Positions 24,812 to 34,361 of a stretch of 64,000 nt of DNA are shown in pieces. Made by a program: the position numbers and the translations under genes. The notes under the pieces were generated by a model. That model had not been told where the DNA came from and ran no database searches. It was given only the letters and a program-made list of their open reading frames with translations. Source of the DNA: Chromohalobacter moromii (GTDB taxonomy: Bacteria > Pseudomonadota > Gammaproteobacteria > Pseudomonadales > Halomonadaceae); assembly GCF_023091865.1 (NCBI RefSeq), contig NZ_JAHXDI010000001.1, forward strand, positions 248,001 to 312,000. Direction: 5' to 3'. Numbering within the stretch: position 1 is the first letter of the stretch; each line of letters opens with the position of its first letter.

Positions 24812-26182
24812 ATGGCGCAGATATCGCAGGCTCCGTTTGCCCACAGCACTGACCGCCCTCACGAGGAAGAGGCCACCGACCGAGTCGACGTGCTGTGCAT
24901 CGACATGAACGGCATTCCGCGCGGCAAGTGGGTGCCCGCCGAACAGCTCGACAAGGTGATGGACGGGCAGGTGCGTCTGCCGCTCTCGACGCAGTCGCTG
25001 GATATCTGGGGCGAGGACAACGATGCGCTGACCGGTCTGTCGCAGTCGATCGGCGACCCCGACGGTGCTTGCCACGCAGACGAGCGCACCTTGACGCCAC
25101 TGCCCTGGGCCAAGGGCCACCAGGTGCTCACCACCCTGCACGACCTGAACGGCACGCCGAGTTTCATGGACCCGCGCGCCATGCTCGCCGCGGTCGTCGA
25201 GCGCTTTCGGCACCACGGCTGGACGCCGGTGGTCGCCATCGAGCTGGAGTTCTACTTGCTCGACGCCGAGGCACGGCACGCGCTGAAAACCATGCCGCCC
25301 GCGCCGCTATGTCCGGGTGGAGATCACCGGGGGCAGCAGCTCTACGAACTCGAGACGATGGATGCTATGGCGCCGGTCCTCGACACCATCCGTGCTTTCG
25401 CCCGCGCCCAGAATATTCCGGCGGATACGTTGATCGCCGAGTTCGGGCCGGGGCAGTTCGAGGTCAATCTTTGGCATCGCCCGGATGCCCTGGCCGCCGC
25501 CGACGACGCGCTTTACTTCAAGCGTCTCGTGGCCCAGGCCGCCCGTCGTCACGACCTGGCGAGCACCTTCATGGCCAAGCCCTACAGCGATCAGGCGGGA
25601 TCGGGCATGCATCTGCACGTCAGTGTGCTCGATGAGGCCGGCAACAATATCTTCGATCAGGATAACGGCGCCGGGCATCTCGACGCTGCCATCGGCGGTG
25701 TGATGCACAGCTTGCTCGATGGCCAGGCGATCTTCGCGCCGCATGGCAATTCCTACCGGCGCTTTCAACCCGACAGCTTCGCTCCGATCGAGTGCACCTG
25801 GGGGCGCGATCATCGCGGTGCGGCCGTGCGCGTGCCGGAATGGCATGGCGCCGCGGCGCGTCTGGAGCATCGCGTGGCCGGCGCCGATGCCAATCCTTAT
25901 CTGGTCGCCACGGCGCTGCTGGGTGGCATTCTGCACGGGCTCGAGCAACGCATCGCGCCGCCACCGGCCATCGAGGACGAAGCCCACGCGCGGCAGCGCT
26001 CCGAGCATCTCACCCATGACTGGCTCACCGCGCTCGAGCGCTTCGCCGCCTCGACGGCCATGGCCGATATATTCGGCACGGCGTATCGAGATCTCTACGC
26101 CAGAATCAAGCGTCACGAGGCCCGGGAGCTCATGGCCAGGGTCACCGATGTCGACCGCCAGACGTATCTTTCCCGACTCTAA
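24812..26182 (+). CDS. puuA: Gamma-glutamylputrescine synthetase (glutamine synthetase family)
   Basis: This 456-residue enzyme of the glutamine synthetase family ligates glutamate to putrescine or a related polyamine, the first step of the Puu route. Marks are DVLCIDMNGIPRGKW near the N-terminus, VVAIELEFYLL with the metal glutamate, AEFGPGQFEVNLWH, KPYSDQAGSGMHLHVSV and FAPIECTWGRDHR / RVPEWHG. It forms a unit with puuB, which begins nine bases after its stop. Assignment to polyamines instead of another amine rests on the neighbours. Confidence 0.88.
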   Translation: MAQISQAPFAHSTDRPHEEEATDRVDVLCIDMNGIPRGKWVPAEQLDKVMDGQVRLPLSTQSLDIWGEDNDALTGLSQSIGDPDGACHADERTLTPLPWAKGHQVLTTLHDLNGTPSFMDPRAMLAAVVERFRHHGWTPVVAIELEFYLLDAEARHALKTMPPAPLCPGGDHRGQQLYELETMDAMAPVLDTIRAFARAQNIPADTLIAEFGPGQFEVNLWHRPDALAAADDALYFKRLVAQAARRHDLASTFMAKPYSDQAGSGMHLHVSVLDEAGNNIFDQDNGAGHLDAAIGGVMHSLLDGQAIFAPHGNSYRRFQPDSFAPIECTWGRDHRGAAVRVPEWHGAAARLEHRVAGADANPYLVATALLGGILHGLEQRIAPPPAIEDEAHARQRSEHLTHDWLTALERFAASTAMADIFGTAYRDLYARIKRHEARELMARVTDVDRQTYLSRL

Positions 26183-26191
26183 GGAGCAGGC

Positions 26192-27481
26192 ATGACCCAG
26201 CAACGCTGTGCTTCCTATTACACCGCATCGATCGTTCAGGAATCCGACTATCCGCGATTGGAGGGCGACCATCGTGTCGACGTGGCGATCGTCGGCGGCG
26301 GCTTCACCGGCGTGGCCACGGCAGTCGAACTGGCCGAACGCGGCTATCGCGTGGCCATCGTCGAGGCCAACCGAATCGGCTGGGGGGCCAGCGGACGCAA
26401 CGGCGGGCAGGTGACCGGCAGCCTCTCCGGCCAGGACGCCATGACCCGGCAAATGCGCCACACGCTGGGCGACGATGCCGAAAGCTTCGTTTGGAACCTG
26501 CGCTGGCGCGGGCACCGGATCATCAAGCAACGGGTCGAAAAGTATGCGATCCCCTGCGATCTCAAGTACGGCCACCTGCAGGCGGCCTACAAGCCCAGCC
26601 ATATCAAGGCGTTGCGACAGGATTTCGAGGCGTCGCAGCGCCATGCCATCGGCGAGCATATCCACTGGCTGGATGCCAAGGCGGTGCGCGACGTGGTCGG
26701 CACCGAGCTCTATCACGGCGCGATCCGCAACGATTACAACATGCACCTGCACCCGCTCAACCTGTGCCTTGGGGAGGCCCGCGCGGCGGCAAGCCTGGGG
26801 GCGCTGATCTTCGAGCATTCGCCGGTGGTGGATATCGAGCACGGCGATACGCCGGTGGTGGTCGGCGAGCACGGTCGGGTGACGGCCGACAGCGTGATCC
26901 TGGCCGGCAACGCCTACCATCGCCTCGAGCGCAAGCAGCTCAAAGGCAAGTTGTTTCCGGCATCGCTGGGCATCGTGACGACTGCTGCGCTATCGCCCGA
27001 GCAGGTGCAGGCCATCGACCCCGAGGATCTGGCGGTCTATGACACGCGTTTCGTGCTCGACTACTACCGACTGACCGCCGACAAGCGGCTTCTCTTCGGT
27101 GGCGGCGCCAACTACTCGGGGCGCGATTCACAAGACATCGCCTCGGAGCTGCGGCCGCGCCTGGAGCACACCTTCCCGCAGCTCGAGGGCATTGCCATCG
27201 ATTTTCAATGGCAAGGCATGGCGGGCATCGTCATCAACCGCATTCCCCAGCTCGGCAAGCTCTCGGACAACGTCTACTACGCCCAGGGCTACTCCGGCCA
27301 CGGCATCGCCACGTCGCACATCGTCGGCGAGATCATGGCCAATGCGGTTTCCGGCACGCTCGAGGAGTTCGATGCCTTCGCCAACGTGCGGCACATCCGC
27401 ATCCCGCTCGACGACCGACTCGGCAATGCACTGCTCGCGGCCGGCATGTGGTACTACCAATTACTCGAAAAGCTGAAGTAG
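26192..27481 (+). CDS. puuB: Gamma-glutamylputrescine oxidase-like FAD oxidoreductase
   Basis: This 429-residue DAO-family flavoprotein begins CASYYTASIVQESDYPRLEG, the PuuB-type lead. The FAD loop VDVAIVGGGFTGVATAVELA is at about residues 30-49, followed by RIGWGASGRNGGQVTGSLSG. The C-terminal region has YYAQGYSGHGIATSHIVGEI. It oxidises gamma-glutamylputrescine to the aldehyde with release of ammonia and peroxide. AAGGAG precedes the ATG. Its final 24 bases are repeated twice more just downstream. Confidence 0.88.
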   Translation: MTQQRCASYYTASIVQESDYPRLEGDHRVDVAIVGGGFTGVATAVELAERGYRVAIVEANRIGWGASGRNGGQVTGSLSGQDAMTRQMRHTLGDDAESFVWNLRWRGHRIIKQRVEKYAIPCDLKYGHLQAAYKPSHIKALRQDFEASQRHAIGEHIHWLDAKAVRDVVGTELYHGAIRNDYNMHLHPLNLCLGEARAAASLGALIFEHSPVVDIEHGDTPVVVGEHGRVTADSVILAGNAYHRLERKQLKGKLFPASLGIVTTAALSPEQVQAIDPEDLAVYDTRFVLDYYRLTADKRLLFGGGANYSGRDSQDIASELRPRLEHTFPQLEGIAIDFQWQGMAGIVINRIPQLGKLSDNVYYAQGYSGHGIATSHIVGEIMANAVSGTLEEFDAFANVRHIRIPLDDRLGNALLAAGMWYYQLLEKLK

Positions 27482-27530
27482 CAATTACTCGAAAAACTTA
27501 AATAGAAATTACTCGAAAAAACTGAAATAG
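27458..27530 (+). repeat. Triple tandem repeat of the end of puuB
   Basis: The last 24 bases of puuB (27458-27481, encoding QLLEKLK-stop) recur at 27482-27505 and, with one extra base, at 27506-27530. Copies differ at a few positions but each keeps the core ATTACTCGAAAA and a final TAG. Only the first copy is translated. Confidence 0.85.
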
Positions 27531-27607
27531 CGGCGCATTTGCGCCCGACAATTCGGCTTCCCGTCATTCACGAAGGCACAACAACAACTCCGCTGAGGTG
27601 AGACACG

Positions 27608-28970
27608 ATGGAATATGACAATCCCCTTGTCCTGCTGCCCACGGCAATCGTCCTGATACTGGCGCTATGGACACGACGCGCTCTCGAACCCCTGGTGCTA
27701 GGGGCCTTTATCGGCACCTTGATGATCGATCCCGGCAATGCCTTGAGCAGCCTCACCGAGGATCTACTCACGGTGATGACCGATGAAGATGTCGCCTGGG
27801 TCATCATGGTCTGTGGCCTGATGGGCAGTATCATTGCGCTGCTGCTCAAGTCCGGTTCTTCGCGCGCTTTTGCGGACAAGCTGATGCGCTATACCACCAA
27901 CAAGCCTCGCGCGCTGCTGCTGCTGGGTCATGGGCATCATCCTGTTCGTCGACGACTATCTGAACTCTCTGGCCGTCGGCACCTCGATGCGCAAGGTCAC
28001 CGACCGCTTCAAGACGTCCCGGGAAATGCTGGCCTACGTGGTCGACTCCACCGCGGCGCCCATCAGCGTGCTGATCCCGATATCGACTTGGGCGGTCTTC
28101 TTCGGCGCGCTGCTCGAGAGCAACGGCGTGGCAGAGGATGGCCAGGGGGTGTGGACCTACATCCAGGCCATTCCCTTCATGTTCTACCCCTGGGTCGCGG
28201 TGATCCTGGTGCCGCTTTTCATCTTGCGCTGGATTCCTGCCTTCGGCCCGATGAAAAAGGCCGAGCAGCGTGCCGAAAAACAAGGGCAGTGCGTGCCGCC
28301 CGGTGCCGAACACATCGATGACGAAATCGCCCACCTCGAAGCGGACACCCATGCGAAAGGCAGTATCTGGTCCTTTCTGCTGCCCATGGCGTCGTTGGCC
28401 TTCTTTACCTGGTGGTTCGACCTGGATTTCCTGATGGGCATCTTCGTGACCCTGGCCGGCATGATCGTGGCCTTCATCGGGTTCAAGAAGCTGTCGCCCA
28501 GCCAGACCTTCGACAATATCCTGGAAGGCTTCAAGTCGATGCTGGATGCCCTGGCCGTGCTGGTGGCCGCCTTCCTCTTCAATGAGGTCAACACCTCGCT
28601 GGGGCTCGCCGATTATGTCATCACCACGGTTGAGCCGCTGGTCAGCGCGGAAATGCTGCCCTTCATCATTTTTACCGTCATGGGCTTCGTGTCCTTTGCC
28701 ACCGGTTCCAACTGGGGCGTGTTCGTGATCATCCTGCCGATCGTCGCCGTGCTGGGGCAGAATCTTGGGGCCGACATGACGCTGGTGATCGGTGCCACGC
28801 TCTCTGCCAGCACCTTCGGCAGTCATGCCTGCTTCTATTCCGATGCCACGGTGCTGACCGCCCAGGCCAGCGGCTGCACTCCCTTCCAGCACGCCTTTAC
28901 CCAGTTGCCTTATGCGGCCCTCGCGGGCTGTATTGCCGCCGCGGGGTATCTGGTGCTGGGCTACATGTGA
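27608..28970 (+). pseudogene. NhaC-family Na+/H+ antiporter-type transporter, frameshifted
   Basis: Two frames together give a membrane protein of about 454 residues. The first runs from MEYDNPLVLLPTAIVLILAL to NKPRALLL; the second continues WVMGIILFVDDYLNSLAVGT to the stop at 28970. The break lies in the CTGCTGCTGCTG stretch 27914-27925: one base too many or two too few. The DDYLN motif and later FATGSNWGVFVIILPIVAVL and STFGSHACFYSDATVL fit the NhaC family. Lying between two PuuB-type oxidases, it may carry a polyamine rather than only Na+; this is inferred. Confidence 0.8.
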
Positions 28971-28976
28971 TCTTGG

Positions 28977-30401
28977 ATGAGCGAATACGCCATGCACACT
29001 GACGCGCATAGCAACTTCTGGAGCACTACTCTGGGCGAGCGGCCGGCGTCGCGCCCGCGCCTGACCGCGCATGTCCAGGCCGACGTGGTCATCGTCGGTG
29101 CCGGCTTCACCGGGCTATGGACCGCTTATTACCTGAAGCGCCTTGCCCCCGAGCGGGAGATCGTCGTGCTCGAGGCCGAGCGTGTCGGTCATGGCGCCTC
29201 GGGGCGTAATGGCGGCTGGGTGGTGGGTAACCTCGCCGGGCTGGAGCGGCATATCGGGGATCTGCCATTGGCGGAACGGCAAACTTGTTGTGGCGTGGTG
29301 GCCGATAACGTCGATGAGGTCGGCGAGGTACTGGCGCGCGAGGGGATCGAGGCCGATTTCAACAAGGGCGGCGCGATCTATGCGGCGGCTCGCTATCGGG
29401 ATCAGATCGCCATCCAGCGCGACTACTTGCAGCATCTGCATGAGCTGGGGCACAGCGAGGCGAACTGCTACTGGCTGGATGCCGAGCAACTCTCGGAGAA
29501 GGCCCGATTCAGAAACGGCTACGGCGGCATCTACCATCGCCAGGTCGCCACGCTGAACCCGGTCAAGCTGGTCACCGGCCTGGCCGAGCGCGTCGAGCGC
29601 CTGGGCGTGACGATCTACGAGCAGAGCCGCGCCGAGACCCTGTCGCATCACAAGGTGAGCACGCGCGAAGGCAGCGTCGAGTCATCGATGGTCGTGTGTG
29701 CGACCGAGGGGTACGCCGACCGGTTCCTCGATTTCAAGCGCCACGTGATTCCGGTGCAGAGCCTGGTGATCGCCACCGAGCCGCTATCGGAGGCCCGCTG
29801 GCAGGAGATCGGCATGGCCGAGCGTCCCGCCTTCGCGGATGCCAGCCGGTTGATCAATTACGGTCATCGCAGTGCCGATGGGCGCATCGTTTTCGGGGCG
29901 CGCGGCAACTATTATCTCGGTGCCAGATCCAAGGCCGACCAGGCGATCGATGATGCGGCCATTCGGCTGCGGCGTGATCTGCTGGTGGATCTCCTGCCTG
30001 CGTTGGAGGGTGTCAGGGTCGAGTATGGCTGGGGCGGTTCGCTGGGCTTGTCGCGCAACTTCCGCCCGCATGCGATCCTCGACCGTCGCGACGGCCTTGC
30101 CACTGCGGGCGGCTACGCCGGCGAAGGGGTGGCCGCCTCGCACCTGTTCGGTCGTACCCTGGCGGAGATGATCCTCGAGCGCGATACCGAACGGGTGCGC
30201 ATGCCCTGGGCCTTCAACGACGCCAGTCATCGTCAGCTGATAAAACGCTGGGAAGTCGAGCCGCTACGCTGGCTCGCCGCGCAAGCGATCACCTTCAGCT
30301 ATGCCGGAGAAGAAGCGCTGATGCGTCGCGACAAGCCGGCGCCCCTGCTCAAGCCCGCACTCAGACGATTGAACGATCGCTTCGCGTCGATCATCGAGTA
30401 A
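28977..30401 (+). CDS. Second PuuB-like FAD-dependent amine oxidase
   Basis: This 474-residue DAO-family flavoprotein has the FAD loop ADVVIVGAGFTGLWTAYYLK, then VGHGASGRNGGWVVGNLAGL and a C-terminal GGYAGEGVAASHLFGRTLAE. It starts six bases after the transporter stop, so the two are co-transcribed. It is a paralogue of puuB and probably oxidises a different gamma-glutamylated or free polyamine. The tail of about 50 residues after the FAD domain (LIKRWEVEPLRWLAAQAITF) is an addition also seen in related oxidases. Confidence 0.85.
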   Translation: MSEYAMHTDAHSNFWSTTLGERPASRPRLTAHVQADVVIVGAGFTGLWTAYYLKRLAPEREIVVLEAERVGHGASGRNGGWVVGNLAGLERHIGDLPLAERQTCCGVVADNVDEVGEVLAREGIEADFNKGGAIYAAARYRDQIAIQRDYLQHLHELGHSEANCYWLDAEQLSEKARFRNGYGGIYHRQVATLNPVKLVTGLAERVERLGVTIYEQSRAETLSHHKVSTREGSVESSMVVCATEGYADRFLDFKRHVIPVQSLVIATEPLSEARWQEIGMAERPAFADASRLINYGHRSADGRIVFGARGNYYLGARSKADQAIDDAAIRLRRDLLVDLLPALEGVRVEYGWGGSLGLSRNFRPHAILDRRDGLATAGGYAGEGVAASHLFGRTLAEMILERDTERVRMPWAFNDASHRQLIKRWEVEPLRWLAAQAITFSYAGEEALMRRDKPAPLLKPALRRLNDRFASIIE

Positions 30402-30429
30402 CGGTCGAGTCGGGCGCCCCGCGCCGGGG

Positions 30430-31854
30430 TCATCCATCCCCGGCGTATCCGTCCTCGGGCATTTCGGACTCGTCTTCAGAAGATGCCGTTTCCTCGCTGG
30501 AGGCGCCGGATGTCTCGGTGGCGGACTCCGCTGACGGTGCCTCGTCGTCATCTCGCGTCACCCGCCAGATCGCGTTGGTCATGTCGTCGGCGACGATCAC
30601 CGAGCCATCCGGTGCGACGGTGACGCCGACGGGGCGGCCGCGGGTCTTGCCGTCACCGGTGAGAAAGCCGGAGACGAAGTCGACAGGGTCGCCAGCGGGC
30701 TCTCCGTTTTCGAATGGCACGAAGACCACCTTGTAGCCCACGGGGTCGGCACGATTCCAACTGCCGTGTTCGCCGACGAAGACGCCGTTGGCGAATTCTC
30801 CGCCCACGGCGGCATTGGAGAAGTCGACGCCAAGCGGGGCGTGGTGCGAACCGAGGCTGTAGTCGGGCGCGATCGCTGACTCCACCAGCTCTGGCTTCTC
30901 CGGCTTCACACGCGGGTCGACGTGCTGGCCCCAGTAGCTGTAGGGCCAGCCGTAGAAGCCGCCTTCCTGAATGGAGGTGAGATAGTCGGGCACCAGGTTG
31001 GGGCCGAGTTCGTCGCGCTCGTTGGCGACGGCCCAGAGCTCGTCCGTGTCTGGCTGAATGGTCAGCGCGGTGGGGTTGCGCACGCCAGTGGCGTAGGCGC
31101 GGTGCGCCCCGCTCCCCGGATCGATCTCCCAGATTTCCGCACGGTTCACTTCCGCCGCCATACCGCGCTCGGTGATGTTGCTGTTGGAGCCGATGCCGAC
31201 GTAGAGGTAGTCGCCATCCGCGCTGGCGGTCAGTGACTTGGTCCAGTGGTGGTTGATCCGCGAGGGGAGTGGGGTGATCACTTCCGGCGGGCCGCTGGCC
31301 TCTGTCTGACCTTCTTCGTAGTCGAAGCGAACGAGCGAATCTTGATTGGCCACGTAGAGATCGTCATCCACCAGGGCGAGCCCGTAGGGCGCATTGAGAT
31401 TTTCGGCGAAAACCGTCTGTTCCTCGTACTTGCCATCACCGTCGCCATCGCGCAGCAGCGTTAGTCGGTCGCCGCCTTTGACCGAGGTGGTGCCTTGCGA
31501 CTGAATCAGCCCGGCGATGAAATCCTTCGGCCGCGATTTCGGCGCGTTGCCGCCGCCTTTGCCTTCCGCCACCAGGATATCGCCGTTCGGGAGCACCAGC
31601 GTCTGGCGCGGGACCTTCAGGTCGGTAGCGATGGCGGTGATCGTATAACCATCGGGCACCGTGGGTTTCGCGTCGCCCCACGGGGCTTGCTCGGGCACCG
31701 TCATATTGGGGAGAAGTCCGCGCTGAGGCTCGGGCAGTTCCGGATTGGCGCCGTACTGCGCGTCCGAATCGGCGGCATTGGCGCCACCGGCGAGCAGCAG
31801 GATCGAGAGCGGTGCGGCGTAACGCATGCCGGTGTGCTTGCGTGTGAACTTCAT
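30430..31854 (-). CDS. Periplasmic sorbosone-dehydrogenase-like (PQQ-type beta-propeller) protein
   Basis: This 474-residue protein has a signal peptide ending GANA near residue 27 and a beta-propeller of the glucose/sorbosone dehydrogenase family: VPRQTLVLPNGDILVAEGKG, LTLLRDGDGDGKYEEQTVFA, LNAPYGLALVDDDLYVANQD, WELD-like IWEIDPGSG, then GHHAPLG-like SHHAPLGVDF and FVGEHGSWNR. The C-terminus is a Ser/Glu-rich tail. A longer open frame exists upstream, but the start at 31854 overlaps the stop of the DUF2231 gene by four bases and fits the signal peptide. Substrate unknown. Confidence 0.85.
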   Translation of the reverse strand: MKFTRKHTGMRYAAPLSILLLAGGANAADSDAQYGANPELPEPQRGLLPNMTVPEQAPWGDAKPTVPDGYTITAIATDLKVPRQTLVLPNGDILVAEGKGGGNAPKSRPKDFIAGLIQSQGTTSVKGGDRLTLLRDGDGDGKYEEQTVFAENLNAPYGLALVDDDLYVANQDSLVRFDYEEGQTEASGPPEVITPLPSRINHHWTKSLTASADGDYLYVGIGSNSNITERGMAAEVNRAEIWEIDPGSGAHRAYATGVRNPTALTIQPDTDELWAVANERDELGPNLVPDYLTSIQEGGFYGWPYSYWGQHVDPRVKPEKPELVESAIAPDYSLGSHHAPLGVDFSNAAVGGEFANGVFVGEHGSWNRADPVGYKVVFVPFENGEPAGDPVDFVSGFLTGDGKTRGRPVGVTVAPDGSVIVADDMTNAIWRVTRDDDEAPSAESATETSGASSEETASSEDESEMPEDGYAGDG

Positions 31855-32279
31855 GACTGACCTCCGCTCTTGCGGCTGATAAATCCGATCCAGACGGCGA
31901 TGAAGGAGAGCACGGCAATGACAATGGAGAGCGTCAGCCCCGTCGGCATCATGCCCCAGGCGTCTCTGGCGTGGACCAGTGCGTTGACGAAGCCCAGACC
32001 CCAAGTCACCAGCAACAGCAGGAAGTAGACGACGGAAAGCCCCCGACTGCTGGCAGGGCGGAAGATCCCGATCAGCGCGCAGATCAGTGCCAGGCCGCAG
32101 AACACCAGGCCACCAGCAATTAGCCAGGAAGCGAAATGGCTCCATTGAATGTGGTACGTCGAGGCGTAGGCATAGTCGCTCAACGCGGCGCCCAGGAAGA
32201 GCGGAAAGGCGCCCGCAAGCAACATTCCATGTAGCGGGTTCGGCCCGCTTCGGACCGGTCGTTTGGCGGTGGCAATCAC
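31851..32279 (-). CDS. DUF2231 membrane protein
   Basis: This 142-residue protein has four membrane segments and the DUF2231 opening SGPNPLHGMLLAGAFPLFLG with DYAYASTYHIQWSHFASWLI. A GTG start at 32279 is chosen because AAGGAG lies seven bases upstream; a longer ATG frame lacks this. Its stop overlaps the next start (ATGA), so it is translationally coupled to the sorbosone-dehydrogenase-like protein. It may anchor or pass electrons for that enzyme; this is inferred from pairing. Confidence 0.82.
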   Translation of the reverse strand: MIATAKRPVRSGPNPLHGMLLAGAFPLFLGAALSDYAYASTYHIQWSHFASWLIAGGLVFCGLALICALIGIFRPASSRGLSVVYFLLLLVTWGLGFVNALVHARDAWGMMPTGLTLSIVIAVLSFIAVWIGFISRKSGGQS

Positions 32280-32600
32280 GGCAAACTCCTTTTGCAGATC
32301 AGTGGAAGACGCCTCGCCAAAGAGAGGCTTGGCGAGGCGCATTCGGCTGGAGTGTAGTTTGCTTATGAAGGCTTCACCAAAGTTGTCGTACTGCCGGTTC
32401 CTCTTGCTTGCCTATGACACGCTGTTGCTTCCCTGAAGCGAATCATCGAGGAATGAAAACTGGACGCGGCATTCACCGGTGCGCTGTACTGCGAGCAACC
32501 ACTAACTGGGTGGTCTTTCATGGAGAAAGGCCCGGCCGGGTCGGGACGATCCGGTGGTAGGTGGATCGCATGGATGGCCCACTGAATCGGTAAGGGACGT
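32280..32600. other. Gap: divergent promoter region
   Basis: This 321-base gap separates the DUF2231 gene (minus) from the MscS gene (plus). It should hold both promoters. No gene or conserved repeat is visible. Confidence 0.4.
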
Positions 32601-34316
32601 ATGAAGAAAAATGGCGCATGGCGACTGTGGCTGGTGGCTGCAGTGGTTTTTATCTTTTCCAGCTTATGCTTGGCGCAAACGTCGGACGACGACAGTGAGG
32701 AGACACGTTGGTTCTCCGTCGATTCGCTAAACGCGGGGCTGGGCCAGGTTCCCAAAGCGGTCAAACGCATGACGCCACGGGAGTCGATACGTAGCTTTCT
32801 GACACTGACTGAAAATGAGGATTTCGTGGCAGCGGCGCAGATCCTCAACCTTTCCGAACTGTCCTCGGCGGAGCAGCGAGAGCGGGGGGAGCAGTTGGCC
32901 AGGCAACTGGCCGAGGTTCTCAAACGCGGCGAATGGCTCAAGGTTTCCAGCCTCCCCGGGCGCCAGGATGCCGCCATCGAAGACCCCACAGGCCAGCATC
33001 CCCAGACGGGAGAGCCTCGACGGAACCTCAAGCTGGCATCGCTCACTGCCAAGGGCGAAAGCTATGATATTCGTCTGGGCCGATATCGGGTGGGTGACGA
33101 GGAACCAGTCTGGTTGGTCATGCCAGATAGTGTTTCCTCGGTGCCTTTGCTTTACGAAGAATACGGTCCTTTGATGTTTGAGGCGTATATTCCGGATCGC
33201 TTCAAGGCCTCGTTTGGAGTGCTCAGAATCTGGGAATGGATCGCCATTCCGGTTTTTCTGTTGCTGGTGGGGCTGATGGGATGGTGGGTCCACCACCTGG
33301 TGGGGATGGCGACACGCTGGCTGCCTGCCGGCTCGCCTAGCATTTTTGTTGGACGAATCAAGACGCCTGTAGCACTCGTCGTCATGTCACTGGTAACCCA
33401 GACAGTGCTCGATTATGTAGTGTCTTTCTCAGCCGTGGCGACTACGTCCTTCCGGGTGCTGTTGATCGTCATTCTGGCTTGGGGTGGCTGTACGATTGCG
33501 CTGCGCCTAGTCGATACTTTCATGCTGCAAATAACGCGGCACCTCATCGGACAGATCGATGACACCAAGCCCCAGGACGCGCGTAAATTCTTGACGACAC
33601 TCTACGCGCTGCGCCGCATCATTATTCTGATCACGGTCACTGCTGTTTCGATCTATGTGCTGAGTCAGATCCAGCTATTCGAGACGCTGGGGGTCACCTT
33701 GCTGGCCTCGGCCAGCGTGTTGGCGGTACTGGTGGGTATTGCCGGCCAGACTGTACTCGGCAATATCCTTTCTTCGTTTCAGCTCTCGTTGGCCAAGCCC
33801 ATACGCATCGGCGACCTGGTGGTCTTCGAAGACCAGTGGTGTTATGTGGAAGGTATCTTCTATACCTACATTCGCTTGAGGGTCTGGAATGACCGGCGCT
33901 TGATCGTGCCGGTCACGTACTTCGTCTCTAGGCCCTTCGAAAACCTGTCGGTCAAGAGTGCGAAGGAGTTCCGGAGCCTGGAGTTGATCCTCCACTTGAG
34001 CGCTGATATCCAATGCCTCAGGGAGAAGTTCCTGGAGTATGCGCAGGAAGAAGATAACGTCATCGAACACCACAAGCTTTCTTGTTACGTGACGGGACAG
34101 ACCGAGCGAGCGCAGACAGTCGTTTGCTATCTGATGGCGTCGGATCCTTTCGCCGGCTGGGTCGCCGAGATGAATGTGCGGGAGAAATTGATGGCCTTCA
34201 TCCGGGACCACCACCCCGAATGGTGGCCAAGGGAAGTGACGGCGATCAGCGAATACGATGTGGCGCTAGGGGAAAGGCCGGGACGTCCGTCCGGCCACGG
34301 TGGCGGGGCCTCCTGA
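32601..34316 (+). CDS. MscS-family mechanosensitive ion channel with large periplasmic domain
   Basis: This 571-residue protein has a signal peptide ending SLCLA, a periplasmic domain of about 180 residues (ESIRSFLTLTENEDFVAAAQ), membrane segments near 210-235, 250-275, 280-300 and 335-395, and the MscS core. The pore helix region reads LLASASVLAVLVGIAGQTVL, followed by GNILSSFQLSLAKPIRIGDL and the beta domain with VPVTYFVSRPFENLS. It should release osmolytes on down-shock, which suits a halophile. A plain ribosome binding site (AAGGGACGT) precedes it. Confidence 0.9.
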   Translation: MKKNGAWRLWLVAAVVFIFSSLCLAQTSDDDSEETRWFSVDSLNAGLGQVPKAVKRMTPRESIRSFLTLTENEDFVAAAQILNLSELSSAEQRERGEQLARQLAEVLKRGEWLKVSSLPGRQDAAIEDPTGQHPQTGEPRRNLKLASLTAKGESYDIRLGRYRVGDEEPVWLVMPDSVSSVPLLYEEYGPLMFEAYIPDRFKASFGVLRIWEWIAIPVFLLLVGLMGWWVHHLVGMATRWLPAGSPSIFVGRIKTPVALVVMSLVTQTVLDYVVSFSAVATTSFRVLLIVILAWGGCTIALRLVDTFMLQITRHLIGQIDDTKPQDARKFLTTLYALRRIIILITVTAVSIYVLSQIQLFETLGVTLLASASVLAVLVGIAGQTVLGNILSSFQLSLAKPIRIGDLVVFEDQWCYVEGIFYTYIRLRVWNDRRLIVPVTYFVSRPFENLSVKSAKEFRSLELILHLSADIQCLREKFLEYAQEEDNVIEHHKLSCYVTGQTERAQTVVCYLMASDPFAGWVAEMNVREKLMAFIRDHHPEWWPREVTAISEYDVALGERPGRPSGHGGGAS

Positions 34317-34361
34317 TGGAAGCCCACGGTGCCGAGGGCGCTGGCGGTCATCTATAGCGTC

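Noticed and set aside
25307-26920. A 537-codon open frame on the minus strand
   Set aside because: It covers puuA and puuB in the opposite direction and has no domain or ribosome binding site; it is a by-product of GC-rich codon use.
27911-27926. Phase variation by the CTG repeat in the NhaC-type gene
   Set aside because: Gain or loss of a three-base unit does not shift the frame, so the repeat cannot explain switching.
27846-29072. A 408-codon minus-strand frame
   Set aside because: It lies opposite the NhaC-type transporter; its histidine- and glutamine-rich translation is typical of an antisense shadow.
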